In this document: positions 8,965 to 17,781 of the stretch, piece by piece
Layout: each line of letters begins with the position of its first letter
Numbering within the stretch: the stretch's first letter is position 1
DNA from: Rhodococcus qingshengii JCM 15477
GTDB taxonomy: Bacteria > Actinomycetota > Actinomycetes > Mycobacteriales > Mycobacteriaceae
Direction: 5' to 3'
Length of the DNA stretch: 64,000 bases
Assembly: GCF_023221595.1 (NCBI RefSeq)
Contig: NZ_CP096563.1
Span: forward strand, 1,532,501 to 1,596,500
Made by a program: the position numbers and the translations under genes
Notes under the pieces: model-generated
What the model saw: the letters and a program-made list of their open reading frames with translations, nothing else
What the model was told of the DNA's origin: nothing
Database searches by the model: none

Positions 8965-10440
8965 ATGATGACTCGAGTTCTCGGTGCCCGTTCGCTTGCT
9001 CGCGATCTGGGATCCTGGCAGGAAGAGTCCGGACGCAGGCCCGCGTACCGTGCGCTTGCCGACGGTATCCGCCTGCTCGTGCACGACGGTCGCGTTCCGC
9101 TGGGAGTCGCACTGCCGAGTGAGCGTGAACTTGCGGCGGTACTCGAACTCAGTCGAACCACGATCACGTCGTCGTACTCGGTGCTGCGAGACGAGGGGTA
9201 CCTGATCAGCAGGCAGGGTTCGCGAAGCACCGTGGCATTACCTGCCGGCGCGCGGCCGAACGGGTTGATGTTCCGCTCCCATCAACCCGGGCCGAGTGGA
9301 CCCGTCGTCGACCTCAGTTACGCGGCGATGGCAGCTCCCGCCGCTCAGGTCGAACTGGCGTATGCGTCTGCGCTGCAGGAACTTCCGAACTTCCTTCCCA
9401 CACACGGGATGGAACCGGTCGGGATCGCCGACTTGCGTGACGTGATCGCGCGGCGCTACACGGCGCGGGGTCTTCCCACCACCGCCGAACAGATCATGGT
9501 GACCTCGGGTGCGCAGCACGCGCTTCGATTGTTGCTGTCGGTGCTCACCTCACCCGGCGAGCGAGTGCTGGTCGATCATCCGACGTACCCCAATGCGCTG
9601 GAAGCGATTCGGCGAAACGGCGCTCGGCCCGTACCGGTTCCGGTCCGACCGGAGTTCGCGGCCGCCGGAGCCTGGGATCTCGACGGGATTCGTAGTGCAG
9701 CAAGGCAAACCGCTGCCAGAATGGCATACCTGATCCCCGACTTTCACAACCCGACCGGCCTCTGCATGGACTCTTCCGGCCGCGCCGAGCTTGCGAAGAT
9801 TGCGCACGAAACGCGAATGACTCTGGTCGTCGACGAGACGATGGTGGATCTGTGGCTCGACGCACCACCGCCGGCGCCGGTCGCCTCACATGGGCGAGGC
9901 GCAGCGAAAACCGAAGTGGTGACGCTCGGTTCGACCGCGAAGTCGCTGTGGGGCGGGCTACGTGTCGGTTGGATTCGCGCCGATGCCGCGCTCATCACCC
10001 AGTTGGTGGGGGCGCGTGCCGCGGTCGACCTCGGTACTCCCGTCATGGATCAGTTGGCAGCCGCCTACTTGCTCGCCGACGACCGCTCGTTGCTCGAACA
10101 GCGTCGCGAAGTTCTGCGAGAACAGCGTGCGGTACTCCTCGGGGCGGTGGCCGAGCATCTGCCGGACTGGCGTCCCACCATCGGTTCCGGCGGAATGTCG
10201 GTCTGGATGCGAATGTCCGCGCCCGTCTCGACGGCGTTGGCGGCGGTGGCACCCAACTTCGGCGTACTCCTTGCCGCCGGCCCCCGTTTCGGCGTAGAAG
10301 GTGCGTTCGAACGATTCATCCGCGTGCCGTACGCACGTTCTCCCGAGGACCTCATTCGCGGCGTTGCATCCATCGCCGCTGCGTACGACACTCTCGCGAC
10401 GGATCGCGACACGGCAGACCAACGAATGGTCGTCGTCTGA
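8965..10440 (+). CDS. MocR/PdxR-type regulator: GntR helix-turn-helix plus aminotransferase domain
   Basis: About 491 residues. The N-terminal GntR winged helix is at residues 15-85 (PLGVALPSERELAAVLELSRTTITSSYSVLRDEGYL), followed by a fold-type I PLP-binding domain. The Schiff-base lysine region is TLGSTAKSLWGGLRVGWIR and the PLP-phosphate/Asp region includes YLIPDFHNPTG. Such proteins sense PLP or amino-compound ligands and regulate neighbours, often a divergent gene. Here the divergent gene is a tiny membrane protein and the gene downstream is a methyltransferase. Two adjacent ATG codons (8965, 8968) can start it. Confidence 0.9.
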   Translation: MMTRVLGARSLARDLGSWQEESGRRPAYRALADGIRLLVHDGRVPLGVALPSERELAAVLELSRTTITSSYSVLRDEGYLISRQGSRSTVALPAGARPNGLMFRSHQPGPSGPVVDLSYAAMAAPAAQVELAYASALQELPNFLPTHGMEPVGIADLRDVIARRYTARGLPTTAEQIMVTSGAQHALRLLLSVLTSPGERVLVDHPTYPNALEAIRRNGARPVPVPVRPEFAAAGAWDLDGIRSAARQTAARMAYLIPDFHNPTGLCMDSSGRAELAKIAHETRMTLVVDETMVDLWLDAPPPAPVASHGRGAAKTEVVTLGSTAKSLWGGLRVGWIRADAALITQLVGARAAVDLGTPVMDQLAAAYLLADDRSLLEQRREVLREQRAVLLGAVAEHLPDWRPTIGSGGMSVWMRMSAPVSTALAAVAPNFGVLLAAGPRFGVEGAFERFIRVPYARSPEDLIRGVASIAAAYDTLATDRDTADQRMVVV

Positions 10441-10487
10441 GAACTGGGTACACACCCTGAAAGTGGTGTGAAACCAGGAGGTAGGGC

Positions 10488-11591
10488 ATGACGGCGGTAG
10501 ACGGTACAGGCGCAGCGGGAACCAGTGCGGCGGAAGCGCTCGCAGAACGATTGTTCGCGGCCACGCTCGGGGCATCGGAGCTGCAGGCCGTGTATCTGGG
10601 CGACCGGTTGGGCTGGTACCGCGCGCTGAGCGATCACGGCCCGCTCACGTCGACGGAGCTGGCGGACCGGACAGGGACCGTCGAAAGATATGCGCGGGAG
10701 TGGCTCGAGCAGCAGGCCGTCGCCGGTTATGTGGACGTCAATTCGGATGCCGATCGCCGGTACAGCCTGCCGCAGGCCCACGCCGATGTTCTGGTCGACG
10801 ACGAGAACCTACTTTTCCTGGCGCCGCTGGCGAGGCTGTTCGTCGCGACGACGTCGTCGATGCCACGTCTACTCGACGCTTATCGTCACGGTGGGGGAGT
10901 CACGTGGGAATCGATGGGCCCCGATGCTCGCGAGGGTCAGGCGCTACTGAATCGGCCGATGTATCTCCGTCAGCTCTGTCAGCAGTTTCTGCCGGTAGTC
11001 ACCGACCTGCACGCCACACTTTCGGACGGCGGGCAGGTCGCTGATCTCGGGATGGGGGAGGGCTGGTCGTCGATCGCGCTCGCCCTCGGATACCCGAAGA
11101 TCGAAGTGCACGGCTTCGACGTCGACGCGGCGTCGGTGAACGCTGCCCGTCGTAACGCTCATGATCGGGGGGTGGACGACCGCGTGCATTTCTCGTTGGT
11201 CGACGTCGCCGGACAGGCTCCTGAGGCCGGGCGAGCCGATGCCGGGACCTACGACGCCGTCTTCGCTTTCGAGTGCCTTCACGACGTTCCGGATCCGGTG
11301 GGTTTTCTTTCCACGGCTCGGGCGATTGCCCAGCCGGGCGCTCCGGTGATCGTGATGGACGAACGAACGGCGGATGAGTTCGATCCCGAGGCGGGTCCGA
11401 TCGAGCAATTGCTGTACGGATTTTCGCTGACCTGCTGCCTACCGGACAGTCTTTCGCATCCGGGAAGCATTGCCACCGGGACGGTGATGAGGCACTCGAC
11501 ACTCGAAAGCTATGCCAAGGCGGCAGGTTTCGAGCGGGTGGACGTGCTGCCGATCGAGCACGAGATGTTCAGGTTCTACAGGTTGGGCTGA
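10488..11591 (+). CDS. Class I SAM-dependent methyltransferase with N-terminal winged-helix domain
   Basis: 367 residues with a perfect AGGAGG six bases before the ATG. Residues about 20-90 form the dimerisation winged helix (LGWYRALSDHGPLTSTELADRTGTVERYAREWLEQQAVAGY is the pattern, given here by its key parts LTSTELADRTG and REWLEQQAVAGY). The SAM motif I is VADLGMGEGWSSIALA with acidic motif VHGFDVDAASV, and DAVFAFECLHDV is motif II. Methyl acceptor unknown. It follows the MocR-type gene by 47 bases and ends at a strong terminator. Confidence 0.85.
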   Translation: MTAVDGTGAAGTSAAEALAERLFAATLGASELQAVYLGDRLGWYRALSDHGPLTSTELADRTGTVERYAREWLEQQAVAGYVDVNSDADRRYSLPQAHADVLVDDENLLFLAPLARLFVATTSSMPRLLDAYRHGGGVTWESMGPDAREGQALLNRPMYLRQLCQQFLPVVTDLHATLSDGGQVADLGMGEGWSSIALALGYPKIEVHGFDVDAASVNAARRNAHDRGVDDRVHFSLVDVAGQAPEAGRADAGTYDAVFAFECLHDVPDPVGFLSTARAIAQPGAPVIVMDERTADEFDPEAGPIEQLLYGFSLTCCLPDSLSHPGSIATGTVMRHSTLESYAKAAGFERVDVLPIEHEMFRFYRLG

Positions 11592-11593
11592 CG

Positions 11594-11642
11594 CCCCGTG
11601 CGCCTTTTTGGTTGCAGTAACTACCAAAAAGGCGCACAGGGG
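11594..11642. terminator. Bidirectional terminator between methyltransferase and racemase genes
   Basis: Perfect 15-base arms (GTGCGCCTTTTTGGT and complement) plus outer CCCC/GGGG with one bulged A; the stem itself carries the T5/A5 tract. It lies between convergent genes. Confidence 0.8.
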
Positions 11643-11651
11643 CCGAAGGCC

Positions 11652-12752
11652 CTAGGTCCAGACCGTATCGATATCCGTCGCCTCACGCGCCGGCGCAGCA
11701 GGCGTAGTAGTGGGCGTGCGCGAGAAGCGCGGTGCGGGTGCATGCTGGGTGACGCCGTCCAGTTCGATGAGCGAACCGCGAGCCGCGATGTGTTCGTTGG
11801 ACGGAGCCTCGGCGAAAGTCAGGACAGGGGAGACGCAGGCGTCGGTGCCGAGGAAGATCTTGGCCCACTCGTCGCGAGTCTTGGACAGGAACTTTTCGGT
11901 GAAGAGCTTCTTCATGTCGTCCCACTTGGACGTGTCCATCTGGTGAGGGAGCGTCGCGGGATCGAGTTCGAGGCCCTCGAGCAGCAATGCGTAGAACTGG
12001 GGTTCGATGGATCCGACGGCCATGTACTTGCCGTCGGAGGTCTCGTAGGTGTCGTAGAACGGAGCGCCGGTGTCGAGGAGATTGACGCCGCGCTCGTCGG
12101 ACCAGACGCCGCGACCGCGGAATGCCCACATCATGTGGGAGAGCGCGAGGGTTCCGTCGACCATTGCCGCGTCGACGACCTGGCCCTTACCGGACGTCGA
12201 GCGCTCGACGAGAGCCGACAGAATGCCGAAGATCAGGAACATGGAACCGCCGCCGAAATCGCCGACCATGTTGAGCGGCGGGACGGGACGTTCGCCCTTG
12301 CGTCCGATGGCGTTGAGGACACCGGTCAGTGAGATGTAATTGATGTCGTGACCGGCGGCGTTGGCGAGCGGTCCTTCCTGTCCCCAGCCCGTCATACGGG
12401 CGTAGACGAGGCGCGGATTGCGCTCCGAGACCACGTCGGGTCCGAGTCCCATGCGTTCCATGACGCCGGGGCGGAAACCCTCGATGAGGACGTCGGCGCG
12501 GCCCAGGAGATCGAGCACTTTCGCGACGTCGGCCGGGTCCTTTAGGTTGGCCTCGACGATGCGGCGGCCGCGCTTGATCTGGTCGGTTGCGTTCGAGTCC
12601 TGCGGAATCTGCCCTGCGCGCTGCACGATGACGATGTCGGCGCCCATGTCCGCCAACAGTGTCGCGGCGTGCGGGCCCGGTCCCAATCCAGCGAATTCCA
12701 CGATCCGAATGCCCGCGAGCGGGCCCTTCTTCTCCACAGCTTCTGCAGACAC
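11652..12752 (-). CDS. mcr: Alpha-methylacyl-CoA racemase (family III CoA-transferase fold)
   Basis: Epimerises 2-methylacyl-CoA esters (branched fatty acid or sterol side-chain breakdown). About 366 residues, like the M. tuberculosis enzyme (360). The His/Asp catalytic pair is visible in AGHDINYISLTG and NMVGDFGGGSMF. The CoA-binding start is GIRIVEFAGLGPGPHAATLLADMGADI. A GTG at 12752 has GGGAG six bases upstream and is preferred to the longer TTG start at 12782. Symbol assigned by family; CoA-transferase activity is the less likely alternative. Confidence 0.87.
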   Translation of the reverse strand: MSAEAVEKKGPLAGIRIVEFAGLGPGPHAATLLADMGADIVIVQRAGQIPQDSNATDQIKRGRRIVEANLKDPADVAKVLDLLGRADVLIEGFRPGVMERMGLGPDVVSERNPRLVYARMTGWGQEGPLANAAGHDINYISLTGVLNAIGRKGERPVPPLNMVGDFGGGSMFLIFGILSALVERSTSGKGQVVDAAMVDGTLALSHMMWAFRGRGVWSDERGVNLLDTGAPFYDTYETSDGKYMAVGSIEPQFYALLLEGLELDPATLPHQMDTSKWDDMKKLFTEKFLSKTRDEWAKIFLGTDACVSPVLTFAEAPSNEHIAARGSLIELDGVTQHAPAPRFSRTPTTTPAAPAREATDIDTVWT

Positions 12753-12859
12753 ACGCACTCCCAATTCAGACGGTGACAACACTTCTGACCCGACGGTAAC
12801 GTGTCGAATCGATCAGGTGTGCTCCGGGGCACTGTGTCCACCGAGGGAGGCGCCGATCA

Positions 12860-14926
12860 CTAGACGGCGGCACCCTCGAACTGAGCGTTGTAGAGACGGA
12901 AGTACGCGCCCGCCGCTGCGATGAGTTCGTCGTGTGTGCCCTGCTCGACGATCTTGCCCGCCTCCATCACGACGATCAGATCGGCGTTACGGATGGTGGA
13001 GAGCCGGTGCGCGATGATGAAGCTGGTCCGCCCGACGCGCAACGCGGACATTGCTTGCTGCACAAGCTGTTCCGTACGTGTGTCGACCGAGCTCGTCGCC
13101 TCGTCGAGAATCAGCAGCGACGGCTCCGACAGGAATGCACGAGCGATCGTGATGAGCTGCTTCTCGCCGGAGCTGATGTTCGACGCCTCCTCGTCCAGCA
13201 CGGTGTCGTACCCGTCCGGGAGGGTGTGGATGAAGCGGTCGACGAAGGCAGCGCGTGCGGCTTCGTGAATCTCGTATTCGCTGGCGTCGAGTCGGCCGTA
13301 TGCGATGTTGTCGCGGATCGTGCCGCCGAAGAGCCAGGTGTCCTGCAGAACCATGCCGACGTGCTTGCGCAAGTCGGAGCGGCGCATCTGCGAGATGTCG
13401 ACGTCGTCGAGAGTGATTCGGCCGGAGTCGACTTCGTAGAAGCGCATGAGCAGGTTTACCAAGGTGGTCTTGCCGGCACCGGTGGGCCCGACGATGGCGA
13501 CCATCTGCCCGGGCCGGGCCGTGAGGTACACGTTCTCGATCAACGGCTTGTCCGGCTCGTACCGGAACGAGACGTTCTCGAACTCGATGTGACCGACGTT
13601 GCGATGACGTCCGGCGGGCTCGGGGAGAAGCGGCACGTCGATGTCGGGCGACTGCTCGGGTTCGTCGAGAAGCTCGAAGACCCGCTCCGCCGACGCGGCT
13701 CCGGACTGCAGGCTCGTCGACATGGACGCGATCTGCGTCAGTGGCTGGCTGAACTGGCGCGAATAGACGATGAAGGCCTGAACGTCACCGAGTGACATGT
13801 TGCCGCTGGCGACCTTGAGAGCGCCGACCACAGCGAGCAGCACGTAGGTGATGTTTCCGACGAAGTTCATGACCGGCATGATCAGGCTGGAGAGGAACTG
13901 TGCGCCGAAGGACGCGTCGAGGAGCTTCTTGTTCTGCTCGGCGAATTCACGCTCGGCTTCGGCCTGATGCCCGTACACACGTACCAGGTCGCGACCGCTG
14001 TAGTTCTCCTCGATCTGCGCGTTGATCTTGCCCGTCTCGGTCCACTGAGCCTTGTACAACACCTGTGCTCGCTTGGCGACCCTGGCAACGAGGAGCACCG
14101 ATACCGGCACCGCGATCAGTGCGATCAGGGCGAGCATCGGAGAGATGACGAACATCATCGTCAGGACGCCGAGGACGGTGAGCACCGACGTCAGGAGCGA
14201 GGTCAACGTCGACGACAGCGTCGACGAGATGTTGTCGATGTCGTTGGTGACGCGGCTGAGGATCTCGCCGCGCGGTGTCTTGTCGAAATACGGAAGGGGG
14301 AGACGGTGAAGCTTCGCCTCCACCGAGGCACGCAGGTTGTAGATGGTCTTCTGGACGATGATGTTGAGGAGGAATGCTTCCAACCAGGCAAGCAGCGACG
14401 AGAGCAAGTACACGCCGATCGCGAGCATGACGACCTTGCCGATGGCGTCGAAGTTCAGACCCACACCGGGAACGACGTCGGTCGAGTTGGCGACAAGATC
14501 GGCGAACGTCGAATTCCCTGATGCCCGGATGGCGTCTGCGGCCTGCTCGCGGGTCAGTCCGGCGGGCAGGCTCTTGCCGATGAACCCGGCGAAGATGAGG
14601 TCTGTCGCGTGACCGAGGATTTTCGGCACTGCGACCGACAGCGCGATGCTGGCGATCGTCGCAACGACGACACAGAAGACTGCAAACTTGTGCGGCTGCA
14701 GAAGCGAGAGAAGCCGCTTCATCGTCGCCTTGAAGTGGCGAGGTTTGGTGTCCGTCGCGGTCAGCGCGGGCTTCGGCTCTTTGTCGGGGGTCTCGGGGTT
14801 ACTCGACTTCGCATCGCCGTCCGCGGATTCAGGTTCGCTCGGGATCTTGGCGAACACCACCGTCGGGGCATCGTCGAAGTACTGGCTGTTGGGGCCGCCC
14901 CATGTCGGGTCCTGCGGGCTGGTCAT
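12860..14926 (-). CDS. ABC exporter half-transporter, catalytically complete subunit
   Basis: 688 residues: an unusual acidic Pro/Ser-rich cytosolic extension of about 85 residues, a six-helix type IV transmembrane domain, then an ATPase domain with Walker A GPTGAGKTT, signature region ISSGEKQL (not LSGGQ) and Walker B LLILDEATSSVD with the catalytic Glu. Its ATG overlaps the stop of the partner gene (ATGA), so the two form a heterodimer, as for Rv1272c/Rv1273c-like and TmrAB-type exporters of lipids, peptides or drugs. Substrate unknown. The longer open frame upstream of this ATG is in another gene's sequence and is not coding. Confidence 0.9.
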   Translation of the reverse strand: MTSPQDPTWGGPNSQYFDDAPTVVFAKIPSEPESADGDAKSSNPETPDKEPKPALTATDTKPRHFKATMKRLLSLLQPHKFAVFCVVVATIASIALSVAVPKILGHATDLIFAGFIGKSLPAGLTREQAADAIRASGNSTFADLVANSTDVVPGVGLNFDAIGKVVMLAIGVYLLSSLLAWLEAFLLNIIVQKTIYNLRASVEAKLHRLPLPYFDKTPRGEILSRVTNDIDNISSTLSSTLTSLLTSVLTVLGVLTMMFVISPMLALIALIAVPVSVLLVARVAKRAQVLYKAQWTETGKINAQIEENYSGRDLVRVYGHQAEAEREFAEQNKKLLDASFGAQFLSSLIMPVMNFVGNITYVLLAVVGALKVASGNMSLGDVQAFIVYSRQFSQPLTQIASMSTSLQSGAASAERVFELLDEPEQSPDIDVPLLPEPAGRHRNVGHIEFENVSFRYEPDKPLIENVYLTARPGQMVAIVGPTGAGKTTLVNLLMRFYEVDSGRITLDDVDISQMRRSDLRKHVGMVLQDTWLFGGTIRDNIAYGRLDASEYEIHEAARAAFVDRFIHTLPDGYDTVLDEEASNISSGEKQLITIARAFLSEPSLLILDEATSSVDTRTEQLVQQAMSALRVGRTSFIIAHRLSTIRNADLIVVMEAGKIVEQGTHDELIAAAGAYFRLYNAQFEGAAV

Positions 14927-16656
14927 GCGCTCATCTCCGCGGGAATCTGGGAAGCCACGATCTCTTGGTACGTCGGACAGTTGGCCAGAAGGAACTGATG
15001 GTCGCCGAGGCCGACCGGCGCACCGTCTTCGAGGACCATGATCTGGTCGGCATCGATGATGGATGCGACGCGTTGAGCCACGATGATGACCGTCGAATGA
15101 GTCGAAACCGTCCGGAGTTCGCGTCGGACCGCGGCGTCCGTATGCATGTCGAGAGCGGAGAACGAATCGTCGAAGACGAAGATCCGGGGTCTGCGGACCA
15201 CCGCTCTGGCGATGGCGAGACGTTGTTTTTGTCCGCCCGAGAGATTGCCGCCGCCCTGGGCGATCGGTGACTCGAGACCGTCGGACAGCTCCCGGACGAA
15301 GTCGTCTGCCTGGGCGATGGTGAGGGCTGCCCAGATGTCGTCGTCGGTGGCGGTCGGGTTTCCGTAGCGGATATTGCTCGCGATCGTGCCGGCGAACAGA
15401 TAGGCCTTCTGGGGCACGTATCCGAAGTTGGCGAAGAGTTCGTCCTGATCCCAGCCACGGACGTCCAAGCCGTCGACCAGGACGGCGCCGGCTGTGACGT
15501 CGAAGAGCCGGGGGATGAGTGAGACGAGGGTCGATTTGCCACTGCCCGTACTGCCCACGATCGCGGTGACCGTGCCTGGCATGCATCGCATCGAAACATT
15601 CGACAGAACCGGCGTTTCTGCTCCTGGATACGTGAATCCGGCTCCACCGAACTCGACCACGCCGTATGGGCTGGTCGGGCGAAGGGGCTGGGCCGGCGCG
15701 GGCACGGTCGCCTCGGTGTCGAGTACTTCGGTGATGCGGTCGGCGCACACGGCGGCGCGGGGGATCACGACGGCCAACATGGTCGCCATGACCACCGACA
15801 TCAGGATCTGCATGACGTAGGCGAGGAAGGCGCTGATCTGTCCGATCTGCATGTCCCCGGTGTCGACCAGATGCGCGCCGAACCACAGGACCGCCACGCT
15901 CGACAGGTTGGCGATCAACATGACGGTGGGCAGCAGAACCGCCTGGTACCGGCCGATGAGGAGCGAAGTGTCGGTCAGTTCCTTGTTGGCCTTGTCGAAG
16001 CGGATCGTCTCGTCGGGTTCGCGAACGAAGGCGCGAATGACACGCATACCGGTGAGCTGTTCGCGCAGTGATCGATTGATGTTGTCGATGCGCGTCTGCA
16101 TCGTCCGGAAATGCGGGATCAGCTTGGCCACCACGACCGAGACGGTGATGCCGAGCAGTGGCACCGAAATCGTCAGGAGCCAGGACATCTGCAGGTTCTC
16201 GCGCAGAGCCATGACGATGCCGCCGATGCACATAAGTGGGGCGCTGACGAGCATCGAGGACGTCAGCATGACCAGGGCCTGGATCTGCAGGACGTCGTTG
16301 GTGTTGCGTGTGATCAGCGTCGGCGCACCGAAACTGTTGAATTCGCGATCCGAGAAACTGCCGACTGCCTTGTAAAAGGCGCCTCGAACGTCGTGGCCGA
16401 AGCCCATCGACGATTTTGCAGCCAGATAGGTCGATGCGACCGACGCGATGATCGACGCAAGCGAGACCAGGAGCATGATCCCGCCGGTGGACATGATGAA
16501 TCCGGTGTCGCCTCGGGCGACGCCGTCGTCGATGATCCGCGCGTTGAGTGTGGGGAGGACCAACGACGCGATGGCCCCGAAGAGTTGCAGTGCGAGGACC
16601 CCGGCAAGCAACCAGCGGTACGGCGGCAGGTACGTCTTGAGGAGTTTTGCTAGCAC
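14923..16656 (-). CDS. ABC exporter half-transporter, subunit with degenerate Walker B
   Basis: 577 residues with six membrane helices and an ATPase domain. Walker A is GSTGSGKST and the signature is LSGGQKQR, but Walker B reads FVFDDSFSALD: Asp replaces the catalytic Glu. Pairing with the sister subunit's non-canonical signature (SSGEK) gives one dead and one live ATP site, the normal pattern of asymmetric heterodimeric exporters. The GTG start (MLAKLLKTYLPP) is preferred; the upstream open frame has no similarity to the family. Transcribed away from the small-peptide genes across a 320-base gap. Confidence 0.9.
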   Translation of the reverse strand: MLAKLLKTYLPPYRWLLAGVLALQLFGAIASLVLPTLNARIIDDGVARGDTGFIMSTGGIMLLVSLASIIASVASTYLAAKSSMGFGHDVRGAFYKAVGSFSDREFNSFGAPTLITRNTNDVLQIQALVMLTSSMLVSAPLMCIGGIVMALRENLQMSWLLTISVPLLGITVSVVVAKLIPHFRTMQTRIDNINRSLREQLTGMRVIRAFVREPDETIRFDKANKELTDTSLLIGRYQAVLLPTVMLIANLSSVAVLWFGAHLVDTGDMQIGQISAFLAYVMQILMSVVMATMLAVVIPRAAVCADRITEVLDTEATVPAPAQPLRPTSPYGVVEFGGAGFTYPGAETPVLSNVSMRCMPGTVTAIVGSTGSGKSTLVSLIPRLFDVTAGAVLVDGLDVRGWDQDELFANFGYVPQKAYLFAGTIASNIRYGNPTATDDDIWAALTIAQADDFVRELSDGLESPIAQGGGNLSGGQKQRLAIARAVVRRPRIFVFDDSFSALDMHTDAAVRRELRTVSTHSTVIIVAQRVASIIDADQIMVLEDGAPVGLGDHQFLLANCPTYQEIVASQIPAEMSA

Positions 16657-16976
16657 GACGGTTCCCGGTGAGTTGCCTCGGTTGCCGCTCGTTCGCGATT
16701 GATCACACGCACACGGTATGACAGATCGCGGTCGAGGTTGGCACCGACTCTGACGATTGCATCCTTTTGTCCTAATTGACTGTGATCTCGAACACACTCG
16801 AATTCGAGATTGGATTCAGGTCACAGCACCTGAACTGCAGGTTTACATATTCATCCAATGTGTCACGTTTTCGATTGGACAGAAACAAACTGGACGTACG
16901 TATTTAGCTTGGCTACAAAGACGTGCAGCGAACAAAACGTGCGCCGCGTCATAGATATTCATGCAAGGAGTCACAT
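16657..16976. other. Divergent promoter region, ABC exporter and small-peptide operon
   Basis: No coding frame is convincing here. The stretch is AT-richer than its surroundings, carries one CRP-like dyad and two NTGGAC words (TTGGACA at 16875, CTGGACG at 16890), and supplies the AAGGAG ribosome site of the first peptide gene at its end. Confidence 0.5.
16781..16796. promoter_or_regulatory. CRP/GlxR-type binding site upstream of peptide gene 1
   Basis: TGTGA-TCTCGA-ACACA matches 9 of 10 conserved bases of TGTGA-N6-TCACA, the site of cAMP-binding CRP/GlxR regulators of Corynebacteriales. It is about 180 bases upstream of the peptide operon. Confidence 0.5.
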
Positions 16977-17099
16977 ATGGGATCCCTCGGAAACCTCCTC
17001 AAGGCCAACGGTATGGGCTGGGGCATTCTCCAGCTTCTGCCCCTGGTCAACATGCTCAAAACCCTTCAGGGGCTGGACACCGCGAGCTCGAACTCCTGA
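16977..17099 (+). CDS. Small amphipathic peptide 1 (40 aa)
   Basis: AAGGAG sits six bases before the ATG. The product begins MGSLGNLLKANG, has a hydrophobic middle (ILQLLPLVNMLKTL) that can form an amphipathic helix, and ends in a short Ser-rich tail. There is no signal peptide and no Cys. It is the first of three closely spaced peptide genes. The size, lack of signal and Ser/Gly content recall the short PorA/PorH channel peptides of Corynebacterium, which are O-mycoloylated on Ser; this is a resemblance of design, not detected homology. Confidence 0.7.
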   Translation: MGSLGNLLKANGMGWGILQLLPLVNMLKTLQGLDTASSNS

Positions 17100-17144
17100 C
17101 GTTCGACCTCGAGAAATCTTCCGAAACAACACAGGAGTAGTCGC

Positions 17145-17258
17145 ATGACCTCGATTCAGAATCTCGACGCCTTCCTCAAGAGCGTTCTTGCATTCGTGAC
17201 CAAGTTGAACGCGGGATCGGCAGACGGCTCGGGTTCGGCCGGTTCGGCCGCCGAGTAG
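17145..17258 (+). CDS. Small amphipathic peptide 2 (37 aa)
   Basis: AGGAG seven bases before the ATG. Sequence starts MTSIQNLDAFLKSVLAF, with alternating hydrophobic and polar residues up to about residue 22, then a Gly/Ser/Ala tail (GSADGSGSAGSAAE). Lies 45 bases after peptide 1 and is probably in the same transcript. No recognised family. Confidence 0.7.
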   Translation: MTSIQNLDAFLKSVLAFVTKLNAGSADGSGSAGSAAE

Positions 17259-17309
17259 TTCTCGGTCCTCACTTCATCTCAACTGCATTCCGACAAAAGG
17301 AGGCCCGAC

Positions 17310-17432
17310 ATGGGTTCATTCGAAGACTTCAGCGGCGTCGTCAAGACGTTCATTCCGGTGCTCAAGGACCTGTTCACGGCACTCGGTGGTGGCTCTCTCA
17401 CCCCTGGGACGGGATCGGCGGCCGATAAGTAA
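17310..17432 (+). CDS. Small amphipathic peptide 3 (40 aa)
   Basis: A perfect AAGGAGG precedes the ATG by six bases. The product begins MGSFEDFSGVVKTFIPVLK and ends GSAADK, again an N-terminal helix of about 26 residues and a Gly/Ser/Thr tail. It shares the initial MGS with peptides 1 and 5. A rho-independent terminator follows, closing the three-gene unit. Confidence 0.72.
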   Translation: MGSFEDFSGVVKTFIPVLKDLFTALGGGSLTPGTGSAADK

Positions 17433-17446
17433 GTCCAGTTTGTCCG

Positions 17447-17484
17447 AAAGTGTGGCTCGCAGTTGTCTGCGGGTCACACTTTTA
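17447..17484 (+). terminator. Rho-independent terminator of peptide genes 1-3
   Basis: Outer arms AAAGTGTG and CACACTTT, inner arms CGCAG and CTGCG with a TTGT loop, followed by TTTTAGG. Located 15 bases after the stop of peptide 3. Confidence 0.75.
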
Positions 17485-17494
17485 GGCTTTTCAC

Positions 17495-17510
17495 TGTGAG
17501 CTAAATCACA
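17495..17510. promoter_or_regulatory. Perfect CRP/GlxR consensus site
   Basis: TGTGA-GCTAAA-TCACA matches all ten conserved bases of the CRP/GlxR palindrome. It lies between the peptide 1-3 terminator and peptide gene 4, so it most probably controls peptide 4. Confidence 0.65.
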
Positions 17511-17781
17511 TTATGGGACATTCTAGAGGGTGAATTTGCGCTTTGAACTGCAATTATCCGTAAAGGTGTGACCGAAAGTCCTTATTGATAGCTATTAGGT
17601 AGCTAGACAAGTGTGGAAAGCCGGTCTATAAATGCAGGCAGCGCCAAGTAAGTGCGCTACATCACAGCTCGGGATGTTGTTCGGGGGGCGGTTCAGCCAT
17701 CCGTGCGGCAGAAGTTCCCGAACCATCTCGGCCACCGCCTGCGGCCGGAATGGCGCTGGAACATCACACCACCTCACATAC

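Noticed and set aside
10451..10469. ACACC/GGTGT hairpin before the methyltransferase gene
   Set aside because: Arms of five bases with no T tract; too weak to call a terminator or operator.
14927..16231. Long N-terminal extension in frame with the second ABC exporter gene
   Set aside because: It is an out-of-frame reading of the first exporter gene; the ATGA-coupled start at 14926 gives a complete subunit.
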